From an uncultured Clostridia bacterium (GTDB taxonomy: Bacteria > Bacillota > Clostridia > Oscillospirales > CAG-272): 42,945 bases of DNA. A program made the position numbers and the translations under genes. Under the pieces are notes generated by a model, which was not told the DNA's origin, did no database searches, and worked only from the letters and a program-made list of their open reading frames with translations. Location of the stretch: positions 1 to 42,945 of the forward strand of contig CAJGDZ010000001.1 of NCBI GenBank assembly GCA_904502055.1, read 5' to 3'. This document shows positions 23,659 to 31,206 of the stretch, piece after piece; position 1 is the stretch's first letter; every line of letters begins with the position of its first letter.

Positions 23659-24555
23659 ATGAAAAAGACAGGATTTATTGCCATTGTGGGGCGTCCGAAC
23701 GTTGGAAAATCCACACTGATGAATCAGATTTTGGGCGAGAAGGTTGCCATTGTTTCGGCTAAGCCCCAGACCACGCGCAACCGTATTCTCGGCATTTATA
23801 CACGAGGTGAGGAGCAGTTTGTTTTTCTGGATACGCCCGGCATTCACAAGCCCAAGAATCGCCTTGGTGAATATATGGTGGGCGCGGCCAATTCCTCACT
23901 CCACGATGCCGATGCGGTGGTGCTCGTTGTGGACGTGGGCAGGGAGCCGTCGTCGGTCGAGGAGGATGTGATCGCGTATCTGCAAAAATCCAAGATTCCC
24001 TCGGTGCTTGCGCTCAACAAGGTGGATCTGTACCAGAGAGAAAAGATTGCCCAGACCATTGCCGCATACGCCGCTAAATACAACTTTGACGCCTTTGTGC
24101 CGATCTGTGCCAAGAGTGGCGGCAAGGTGGAGGAGCTTTTGGACGAGTGCGCGAAATTCCTCGCCGAGTCCGAGTGGATGTTCCCCGAGGATATGATCAC
24201 CGACCAGCCCGAACGTCAGATCGCGGCCGAGGTCATTCGCGAAAAGATCCTCCGCACCACTGACCGCGAGGTTCCGCACGGAACGGCCGTCGTTATCGAG
24301 GAATTCACCGACGAGGGTACCATGATCCGCATTCGTGCGGAGATCTTCTGCGAGAAGGAGTCGCACAAGGGGATCCTTGTCGGAAAGGGCGGAGCGAATC
24401 TCAAGCTGATCGGAAGCTATGCCCGTCAGGATCTTGAGAAGTTCTTTGGCACCAAGGTGTATCTCAATCTTTGGGTCAAGGTCAAGGAAAACTGGCGCGA
24501 CAGCGTGGGTATGGTGACCAATTTCGGATACAACAAAAAGGAAGATTATAATTAA
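23659..24555 (+). CDS. era: GTPase Era
   Basis: A 298-residue GTPase that binds the 3' end of 16S rRNA during 30S assembly. G1 GRPNVGKST, switch KPQTTRNRI, G3 DTPGIH, G4 NKVD and a C-terminal KH domain (GILVGKGGANLKLIG) are all present. A ribosome site AAAAGGAAAAGGAAG precedes the start 18 nt after ybeY. It ends 15 nt before recO. Confidence 0.97.
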   Translation: MKKTGFIAIVGRPNVGKSTLMNQILGEKVAIVSAKPQTTRNRILGIYTRGEEQFVFLDTPGIHKPKNRLGEYMVGAANSSLHDADAVVLVVDVGREPSSVEEDVIAYLQKSKIPSVLALNKVDLYQREKIAQTIAAYAAKYNFDAFVPICAKSGGKVEELLDECAKFLAESEWMFPEDMITDQPERQIAAEVIREKILRTTDREVPHGTAVVIEEFTDEGTMIRIRAEIFCEKESHKGILVGKGGANLKLIGSYARQDLEKFFGTKVYLNLWVKVKENWRDSVGMVTNFGYNKKEDYN

Positions 24556-24570
24556 GGAAGGAAACGTGCG

Positions 24571-25359
24571 GTGCAGTATACGGTTGACGGATTGGTAATA
24601 CGCGAGAGTGAGGCGGGTGAGAACGATAAGCGCTTGATTTTACTCACGCCCGACCGCGGGAGGCTCAGCGTCCTTGCCAAGGGCGCTCGTTCGCTTAAGA
24701 GCAAGTATATGAACAGCACCGCTCTTTTTACCTACGGAAACTACGAGATCACCGAGCGCGGTGAGCACGCGTGGCTTTCGGGGGCGTCGGTGACCGAGTC
24801 CTTTTACGGCATCCGCAACGACATAGAACGGCTGGCACTGGCCTCCTACATCGTGGACGTGGTGTACGAGCTTACGGGCGAATCCGAGGAGGCGTGCGAT
24901 ATGCTGCGACTGGCTCTCAATACGCTGTTCGCCATTGCCAACGACTACAAGCCGCGTCCGCTCATTAAGGCGGTCTTTGAGTTCCGTGCGATGACCATGT
25001 CGGGCTATCTTCCCAATCTGGAGACCTGCTCGGTGTGCGGCAGGACCAGGGGGAGCTATATGTATCTTGACGTGATGAACGGTGAGATGAAGTGCGCCGA
25101 ATGCTTACATACCGTGGAGCTTAAAAAAACAGCAGCGGAGGACGAGATCCGCGATGCGCGTATTCTTTCGCCGCTTGGCGGCGGTGCGCTGGCGGCGGCG
25201 CGGTACATCATTGAGGCGCCGATCGAGAGGCTGCTTTCCTTTAATCCCGAGGAGATCACAGTTTCCGAGCTTGCGAGAATGAGCGAGACCTACCTTTTGC
25301 ATCATCTGGAGCGAAGCTTTTCCTCGCTGGATTTTTATCGTAACGTAACAAAAATGTAA
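24571..25359 (+). CDS. recO: DNA repair protein RecO
   Basis: A 262-residue recombination mediator that loads RecA with RecF and RecR. The N-terminal OB fold (DGLVIRESEAGENDKRLILLT, RGRLSVLAKGARSLKS) and a C-terminal helical domain with a zinc-binding set CSVCGRTRG...CAEC are visible. Translation begins at GTG after AAGGAAGG. The stop TAA shares its last base with the mutS2 ATG. Confidence 0.94.
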   Translation: MQYTVDGLVIRESEAGENDKRLILLTPDRGRLSVLAKGARSLKSKYMNSTALFTYGNYEITERGEHAWLSGASVTESFYGIRNDIERLALASYIVDVVYELTGESEEACDMLRLALNTLFAIANDYKPRPLIKAVFEFRAMTMSGYLPNLETCSVCGRTRGSYMYLDVMNGEMKCAECLHTVELKKTAAEDEIRDARILSPLGGGALAAARYIIEAPIERLLSFNPEEITVSELARMSETYLLHHLERSFSSLDFYRNVTKM

Positions 25360-27755
25360 TGGAAGAAAAAATGGACGAGAAGAATTTACACACACTGGAA
25401 TTTACCAAAATACGCGAGATGCTGGCGACCTATGCCCTCACCGAGGGCGCAAAGGCGCGTGCGCTCGCGCTTTTGCCGGCCAAGGATCCCATAGAGGCAA
25501 GGCTTCTTCAAGCGCAGACGACCGATGCCAGACGCCTCATCGACCACAAGGGAATGCCGTCCTTCGGTATGGTGAAGGATATCGCTGACGCCTGCGAGCG
25601 CGCGGACAAGGGGGCAACCCTCAGCACCGGCGAGCTTCTGGCAGTTGCGAATGTGCTTCGCACGTCGCGCTCTCTTTTGGAATATATCCGCACCAACAAG
25701 CTGTTTGAGACCTCGCTTGATGAGATCTTTGAGCGCCTGATGCCGGGTCGCACGCTTGAGGACAAGATCACGCGCGCCATCATCAGTGAGGATCAGATCG
25801 CTGACGAGGCCAGCCGCGAGCTGTCGGATATCCGTCGGCGAATCCGCCTTGAGGGCAATCGCATCAAGGAGATGCTTCAAAAGTACATTACCGGCGGCTC
25901 GTACGCTAAATACTTGCGCGACAACATCGTAACAGTCAAAAACGGGCGTTACGTGATTCCTGTAAGAGCCGAATGTAAGAATGAGATAAAGGGTCTGATC
26001 CATGATACGTCGGCAACCGGCTCCACCATTTTTGTCGAGCCCTCGGCGGTGGTAGACGCCAACAATGAGATCCGCATTCTCCAGACCAAGGAGGAGCACG
26101 AGATCGAGCGCATCCTTGCCGAGCTTTCGGGCGAGGTGGCGGCCATTGAGCACGTAGTCCGTATGGATTATCTGAATATCACCGAGCTTGCCTACACCTT
26201 CGCGTGCGGCGAGTTCTCACGCCGTCTGAATGCGACCGAGGCGCGCATTACCGAGGATCGCGCCGTGCGCCTGATCCGCGCGCGCCACCCTCTTATCGAT
26301 AAGGACAAGGTGGTTCCCGTAGACATTACGGTGGGGGGCGAGTACGATTCGCTGATCATTACCGGTCCCAACACCGGCGGTAAGACCGTAACGCTCAAGA
26401 CCGTCGGACTTTTTGCTCTGATGGCAAGAGCCGGCCTTCACATTCCGGCCGAGGAATCCTCGTCGATCTGCTTCTTTGACGAGGTGTTGGTCGATATCGG
26501 CGACGAGCAGAGCATTGAGCAGTCACTGTCCACCTTCAGCTCGCATATGGTCAACATCGTTTCCATCCTTGAAAGAGTGGGTAACCGCTCACTGGTGCTT
26601 TTTGACGAGCTTGGCGGCGGCACCGATCCCGTCGAGGGCGCGGCGCTTGCCGTGGCCATCATTGATACCGTGCGCGAGAAGGGCGCTCTTTGCGTGGCGA
26701 CCACGCACTATTCCGAGCTCAAGGCCTATGCGCTGGACACGGTGGGCGTTTGCAACGCCTCGTGTGAGTTTGACGTAGAGACCCTGCGCCCGACATACCG
26801 ACTGGTGATCGGCGCGCCCGGAAAATCCAACGCGTTTGCCATTTCGGGCAAGCTGGGCCTCTCGCCCGAGATCATTGAAAAGGCAAAGGGAAACGTCAGC
26901 GCGGAAAACCGCCGCTTTGAGGACATCATCGAAAAACTGGAAAAAAGCCGCTTGGAAATGGAAAAGCGACTTGCTGAAGCCGAAAACATGCGTGCGACCT
27001 ACGAAAAATACAAGGCAGATGCCGAACGCACCATCGGCAAACGCCTGAAGGACTCCGAAAAGATGCTGGAGGACGCCAAAAATAAGGCGGCGGCTGTTAT
27101 GGAGAGTGCCAAGGCGTCCAGTGCCTTTGTGTTTGCTCAGCTGGAGGAGATCCGCAAAAAGCAGGAGGCGGCCAACTTCGGTGAGGAGCTGGAGCGCACG
27201 CGCCGCGCGGTGCGCGGTCACATCCGCGATAATGAGGACAAGTATAACCCCGTAAGCGAGAGAACCAACGAGAATTACGTGCTTCCGCGTTCGCTTCGCA
27301 AGGGCGATCGCGTCCTTTTGGTCGATCTGGACAAGGAGGCGACGGTTCTTGAGCTTCCCGACGCGCAGGGCAATGTGCAGGTGCAGGCGGGTATCATCCG
27401 CACGCGCACAAAGCTTGCCAATCTTCGTCTTGTGGAGGAGGGGGCGACCTTTACCGATAAGGAGAATCAGAAAAGGGCAGTCAGCACCTATCGCAAAAAG
27501 ACCAGCTCGGATTGCATTGACGAGATCGATCTCAGAGGCAAGACGGGGGAGGAAGCGTGGGCGGCTGTGGACAAGTATCTGGACGACGCTATGCTTTCGG
27601 GCTTCCATACCGTACATCTTATTCACGGAAAGGGAACGGGGGCGCTGAAAAACGCGCTCTGGCAGTATCTCAGGGGGGACAAGCGTATTCGCAGCTTCCG
27701 CATCGGGCAGTACGGTGAGGGTGACGGCGGTGTTACGGTTGTTGAGCTGAAATGA
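25359..27755 (+). CDS. mutS2: MutS2 (ribosome rescue / recombination ATPase with Smr domain)
   Basis: The 798 residues follow the MutS2 plan: N-terminal helical core, ABC ATPase with Walker A GPNTGGKTVT (about 336) and Walker B LFDELGGGTDP, a long coiled coil (about 520-630) and a C-terminal Smr endonuclease domain (DEIDLRGKTGEEAW and HLIHGKGTGALK). In Bacillus MutS2 acts on collided ribosomes; in other species it suppresses recombination. The ATG overlaps the recO stop by one base, so initiation is probably coupled. An alternative ATG lies four codons downstream. Confidence 0.95.
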   Translation: MEEKMDEKNLHTLEFTKIREMLATYALTEGAKARALALLPAKDPIEARLLQAQTTDARRLIDHKGMPSFGMVKDIADACERADKGATLSTGELLAVANVLRTSRSLLEYIRTNKLFETSLDEIFERLMPGRTLEDKITRAIISEDQIADEASRELSDIRRRIRLEGNRIKEMLQKYITGGSYAKYLRDNIVTVKNGRYVIPVRAECKNEIKGLIHDTSATGSTIFVEPSAVVDANNEIRILQTKEEHEIERILAELSGEVAAIEHVVRMDYLNITELAYTFACGEFSRRLNATEARITEDRAVRLIRARHPLIDKDKVVPVDITVGGEYDSLIITGPNTGGKTVTLKTVGLFALMARAGLHIPAEESSSICFFDEVLVDIGDEQSIEQSLSTFSSHMVNIVSILERVGNRSLVLFDELGGGTDPVEGAALAVAIIDTVREKGALCVATTHYSELKAYALDTVGVCNASCEFDVETLRPTYRLVIGAPGKSNAFAISGKLGLSPEIIEKAKGNVSAENRRFEDIIEKLEKSRLEMEKRLAEAENMRATYEKYKADAERTIGKRLKDSEKMLEDAKNKAAAVMESAKASSAFVFAQLEEIRKKQEAANFGEELERTRRAVRGHIRDNEDKYNPVSERTNENYVLPRSLRKGDRVLLVDLDKEATVLELPDAQGNVQVQAGIIRTRTKLANLRLVEEGATFTDKENQKRAVSTYRKKTSSDCIDEIDLRGKTGEEAWAAVDKYLDDAMLSGFHTVHLIHGKGTGALKNALWQYLRGDKRIRSFRIGQYGEGDGGVTVVELK

Positions 27756-27799
27756 CGTCGAATTCGGGCGTTTTCCCCATAGTGCGACGGTGTTTTTTG
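27756..27799 (+). terminator. Possible terminator after mutS2
   Basis: CGTCG pairs with CGACG across an inner GGG/CCC hairpin, then GTGTTTTTTG. The stem is short and interrupted, so termination is uncertain. Confidence 0.35.
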
Positions 27800-27837
27800 T
27801 TAACATTCACAAAAAAATAAAAAACTGTTAAAAAACC

Positions 27838-27866
27838 TTTTCAAAACTCGAATTTTGTGATATAAT
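27838..27866 (+). promoter_or_regulatory. Probable promoter for the PRPP synthetase gene
   Basis: A clear TATAAT box at 27861-27866 with only a poor -35 (TTTTCA, 17-nt spacer), in an AT-rich gap of about 150 nt. Confidence 0.45.
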
Positions 27867-27904
27867 GGGGTTGTAAAATAAATAAAATTTTTCGGGGGGA
27901 TTTT

Positions 27905-29044
27905 ATGCAGGACAATCTTTTTGGCGATCTCAGTGTTATCAGCCTTCGCGGCGGTGAGCAGTTTGCCTCGCAGGTTGACTATTATCTTAAGGAATGGCGC
28001 AATCACGGAGAGGACAAGACCTACATCGTCCCTACCGAGTGTCCGAGATTCGGAACGGGTGAGGCCAAGGGTGCTGTGCATCAGTCGCTTCGCGGCCACG
28101 ATATTTACATCATTGCCGATGTTTTCAACTACGGCGTGACCTACAATATGTACGGTCAGCAGGTGCCCATGAGCCCCGACGATCATTACGCCGATCTTAA
28201 GCGTATCATCGCGGCCATCGAGGGCAAGGCAAGACGCGTTTCGGTCATTATGCCGATGCTTTACGAGGGCAGACAGCACAAGCGCTCCTCGCGCGAGTCG
28301 CTCGACTGTGCGATGATGCTTCAGGAGCTTGTGGGTATGGGTGTATCGAATATCATTACGTTCGACGCGCATGACGCAAGAGTTCAGAATGCGATCCCCC
28401 TGCATGGTTTTGACGACGTTCGTCCTTCGTATCAGATGCTCAAAGCACTTGTTCGTGCCGTCCCCGATATTTCGATCGATAAGGATGACCTCATTTTCAT
28501 CTCGCCCGACGAGGGTGCAATGGGGCGCAGCATGTACTACGCTTCGGTTCTCGGCCTTGAGGTCGGTATGTTCTATAAGCGCCGTAACTATTCCATCGTG
28601 GTCAACGGTAAGAATCCCATTGAGGCGCACGAGTACTTAGGAAAGGATCTTTCGGGCAAGGATGCGATCATCGTTGACGATATGATTGCTTCGGGTGAGT
28701 CGCTCATTGACGTTGCCTGCCAGCTCAAGGAGAAGGGCGTAAAGCGTATCTTCAACTTTGCCACCTTCGGTTTGTTTACCGAGGGCTTTGACAAGTTTGA
28801 TAAGGCGTATGCGGATGGTCTTATTGACAAGATCTTTACCACCAACCTCATTTATCACCGTCCGGGTCTGATCGAAAAGCCCTGGTACTGTGAGGTAAAC
28901 ATGAGCAAATACGTGGCGTACATCATTGACACGCTCAATCACGATCATTCGATCAGCTCGCTTCTTAATCCTGTGCAGAGAATTCACAATCTTGTGGAAA
29001 AGCAAAAGGCGGGTCAGGGCGGCCAGATCAAAATTGAGTTTTAA
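27905..29044 (+). CDS. prs: Ribose-phosphate pyrophosphokinase, long divergent type
   Basis: Makes PRPP from ribose 5-phosphate and ATP. The 379 residues are about 60 longer than the usual 315. Recognisable parts are the opening SLRGGEQFASQVDYYL, a conserved FDAHDARVQNAIP (the usual form is near VDLHAGQIQGFF), PDEGAMGRSMYYA in place of the canonical PDHGG region, and the PRPP loop VDDMIASGESL. Inserted segments such as NYGVTYNMYGQQVPMSPDDH account for some of the extra length. GGGGGGA precedes the start. A phosphoribosyltransferase-fold paralogue with another role remains possible. Confidence 0.8.
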   Translation: MQDNLFGDLSVISLRGGEQFASQVDYYLKEWRNHGEDKTYIVPTECPRFGTGEAKGAVHQSLRGHDIYIIADVFNYGVTYNMYGQQVPMSPDDHYADLKRIIAAIEGKARRVSVIMPMLYEGRQHKRSSRESLDCAMMLQELVGMGVSNIITFDAHDARVQNAIPLHGFDDVRPSYQMLKALVRAVPDISIDKDDLIFISPDEGAMGRSMYYASVLGLEVGMFYKRRNYSIVVNGKNPIEAHEYLGKDLSGKDAIIVDDMIASGESLIDVACQLKEKGVKRIFNFATFGLFTEGFDKFDKAYADGLIDKIFTTNLIYHRPGLIEKPWYCEVNMSKYVAYIIDTLNHDHSISSLLNPVQRIHNLVEKQKAGQGGQIKIEF

Positions 29045-29059
29045 AAAGCAACATATTAT

Positions 29060-29094
29060 AAAGATGCCGAAGAAATTTCGGCATCTTTTTTTGG
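29060..29094 (+). terminator. Intrinsic terminator after prs
   Basis: AAAGATGCCGA/TCGGCATCTTT stem, 7-nt loop, then a run of T. Confidence 0.9.
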
Positions 29095-29132
29095 GGGAAA
29101 TTTCTTTTCGTGAAAAGTGACAAATTTTAAGA

Positions 29133-29148
29133 AGAATTCAAGAATTCT
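29133..29148. promoter_or_regulatory. Operator-like palindrome upstream of the CBM9-like gene
   Basis: AGAATTC and GAATTCT separated by AA, a 16-bp palindrome ending 1 nt before the -35 box. The position suits a transcription factor site. No regulator is identified. Confidence 0.4.
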
Positions 29149-29149
29149 C

Positions 29150-29178
29150 TTGACAAAGCATGGAAACTGTGATAGAAT
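29150..29178 (+). promoter_or_regulatory. Sigma-A promoter for the CBM9-like surface protein
   Basis: TTGACA and TAGAAT with a 17-nt spacer, giving a leader of about 85 nt. Confidence 0.8.
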
Positions 29179-29272
29179 ATCGATGTATTAGAGATGAAGG
29201 GATTTTATCCGAAAATCTCTAAAGATCCGATGCCCAAAAGGTATCAAAATTATTTACATAAGGAGAAAAGTT

Positions 29273-30232
29273 ATGAAGAAGATTTTGAGTTGCGTTCTTG
29301 TTGTGCTTATGCTTGCTGCTCTCATGGCTGTTTCCGTTGGCGCACGCGTTGGCGAAGAGTACAAGAACTATGGCGAAGTTTATATCGATGACAATGCCGA
29401 TATCAGACTTGATGCCGAGATGGAGGACGTGTATAAGAAGAGCACGGCTTGGGAAATCAAGTACGTTCACCTTGGCTACAAGAATGCAGGCACGGCTACC
29501 GAGACCCCCGAGGGTCCCGTTCCCGCAGATGCAGTTACTCCCACTTCTTGGTGGCGTTTTGCAGGCCTGAATCAGGGCGACGTTGTTCCGGAAGGCGTAG
29601 CCACCGGTACCGGTTACATGGTTTATGACGGCGAGTACCTTTGGGTTTTCGTTGACATCATTGATGATCACCTGGAAACCAAGGCTCCCGATGCGCTCAG
29701 CTCTTCCTTCCGTCAGGACTCTGTGGAGTTCCAGATGGACTGGACCAATGACGCTATTAACAACGGCGCACAGATCTACCAGGCTCGTATGACTCACGAG
29801 GGTTACATTTCCGGCCGTGAGGGTCAGAAGGGTGAGTCCCTGTTCGGTTCGATCGACGACGGCGGTGACTATCCCGTAACCTGGCTGAAGGGTGACGCTA
29901 AGCACACCGATGCCGGTTGGGCTTGCGAGTTCCGTATCAAGGTTCCGGAGACCTTTAACCAGGAGTACTTCTCCTTCGCACTTCTCATTAATGACTTTGA
30001 CGAGACTGCAGACGGTACCAACGTTTCCTCTCGTGTCATGGTTTGTGCAGACGATGTAAACGGCTCTGCTCAGTGGTACGGCCACAAGTATGGTTACATC
30101 AAGTTCGATTACCTTGCTCATCAGCCTGAGACCGGTGACATGACCCTTGTTTACGTAGCAGTAGCAATGGTTCTGGCTCTTGGTCTTGCCGCAGGAACGG
30201 TTGTTTCTCTCAAGAAGAGAAGCGCAAAGTAA
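29273..30232 (+). CDS. Secreted CBM9/DOMON-like protein with sortase-like C-terminal anchor
   Basis: The 319 residues have a Sec signal peptide (about 1-24), a carbohydrate-binding family 9-like or DOMON-like beta-sandwich (about 30-275; key segment GEYLWVFVDIIDDHLETKAP...DSVEFQMDW) and a tail QPETGD (284-289), hydrophobic helix and KKRSAK. QPETGD resembles LPxTG-type sorting motifs but lacks the Leu, so it may be a variant sortase site or just a membrane anchor. Codon use favours GTT, GGT, TTC and AAC as in highly expressed genes. The ribosome site AAGGAGA precedes the start. Monocistronic with its own promoter and terminator. Ligand unknown. Confidence 0.78.
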   Translation: MKKILSCVLVVLMLAALMAVSVGARVGEEYKNYGEVYIDDNADIRLDAEMEDVYKKSTAWEIKYVHLGYKNAGTATETPEGPVPADAVTPTSWWRFAGLNQGDVVPEGVATGTGYMVYDGEYLWVFVDIIDDHLETKAPDALSSSFRQDSVEFQMDWTNDAINNGAQIYQARMTHEGYISGREGQKGESLFGSIDDGGDYPVTWLKGDAKHTDAGWACEFRIKVPETFNQEYFSFALLINDFDETADGTNVSSRVMVCADDVNGSAQWYGHKYGYIKFDYLAHQPETGDMTLVYVAVAMVLALGLAAGTVVSLKKRSAK

Positions 30233-30263
30233 GCTTATATCTACTTCATTGTAATATTCATAG

Positions 30264-30300
30264 CAGGGACACTCTTTTTAGGGTGTCCTTGTTTTATTTA
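30264..30300 (+). terminator. Intrinsic terminator after the CBM9-like gene
   Basis: Eleven-bp stem CAGGGACACTC/GGGTGTCCTTG with two G-T pairs and a 6-nt loop, then TTTTATTTA. The next promoter follows at once. Confidence 0.85.
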
Positions 30301-30329
30301 TTGCATTTTTTAAATGAATGTGCTATAAT
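30301..30329 (+). promoter_or_regulatory. Sigma-A promoter for the ZIP transporter
   Basis: TTGCAT and TATAAT with a 17-nt spacer. Confidence 0.72.
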
Positions 30330-30371
30330 AGGGATTAAGGATAAGGAAATACGGCAAAAAGGAGAATGGGT

Positions 30372-31130
30372 ATGGAATTGGTATTGCTGACGGCACTGGG
30401 CGTGGGATTGGCCACGGTCTTTGGAGCCCTGATCGGTTTTTGCTTTAAAAACGTATCTCATAAATTCAACGATATCATCCTCAGCTTTGCGGCGGGCGTT
30501 ATGCTTGCGGCGGCGGTGATGGGACTCATTTTCCCTGCGCTGGAATCGGGCGGCCGCTTTTCGGTGCCCGTTACAGTGCTTGGTGTTTTTGCCGGTGCGA
30601 TCTTTCTGCAGCTGATCGACCGTTTTGTTCCGCATCTGCATCGCTTGGCGGGTGCGGACACTGAGTCGCACAGCAAAAAGCAGGAGCATATACACAAGAT
30701 CATGCTTTTCGTGTTGGCGATTGCCATTCACAATTTTCCGGAGGGTATTGCCGCAGGTGTTGGCTTCGGAACCGGAAACACTGCCGAGGCACTTACCATT
30801 GCGGGAGGTATTGCGCTCCAGAATATTCCCGAGGGTATGGTCATCATCGGCCCGATGCTGGCCGGCGGTGTCAGCAAAAAGCGGACGCTTTTGATTGCCA
30901 TTGCAACCGGACTTGTGGAAGTGATCGGAACGTTGATCGGCTTCTTTGCGGTCAGTCTTTCGGCATCGATTTTGCCTTTTGCATTGGCATTTGCCGGGGG
31001 AACGATGCTGTATATCATCAGCGACGAGATGATTCCCGAAACACACGCGCACGGGAATGAACGTGCTGCTACCTATGCCTTGCTTGTCGGCTTCTGTGTG
31101 ATGATGCTTGTGGATTTTTATCTGGGATAA
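30372..31130 (+). CDS. ZIP-family divalent metal transporter
   Basis: A 252-residue membrane protein with about eight helices. The metal-binding helices carry HNFPEG (about 121) and QNIPEG, the signature of ZIP proteins such as ZupT. A short His-containing cytosolic loop (SHSKKQEHIHK) lies before helix 4. Zinc import is most likely, with iron or manganese possible. The start at 30372 lies 7 nt after AAGGAG; an ATG two codons upstream is too close. Monocistronic; no Zur-like operator was recognised. Confidence 0.92.
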   Translation: MELVLLTALGVGLATVFGALIGFCFKNVSHKFNDIILSFAAGVMLAAAVMGLIFPALESGGRFSVPVTVLGVFAGAIFLQLIDRFVPHLHRLAGADTESHSKKQEHIHKIMLFVLAIAIHNFPEGIAAGVGFGTGNTAEALTIAGGIALQNIPEGMVIIGPMLAGGVSKKRTLLIAIATGLVEVIGTLIGFFAVSLSASILPFALAFAGGTMLYIISDEMIPETHAHGNERAATYALLVGFCVMMLVDFYLG

Positions 31131-31164
31131 AAAAGATGGGACGTTTTAAGTCCCATCTTTTTCT
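31130..31164. terminator. Bidirectional terminator between the ZIP gene and rqcH
   Basis: AAAAAGATGGGAC/GTCCCATCTTTTT with a 7-nt loop. It serves both converging transcripts. Confidence 0.9.
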
Positions 31165-31206
31165 TTAAATTTTGATTTGTGAAATATACAAGCGATTGGC
31201 GTGATT

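Noticed and set aside
26589..27806. Minus-strand open frame opposite mutS2 (405 codons)
   Set aside because: Antisense shadow with no ribosome site or recognisable domain.
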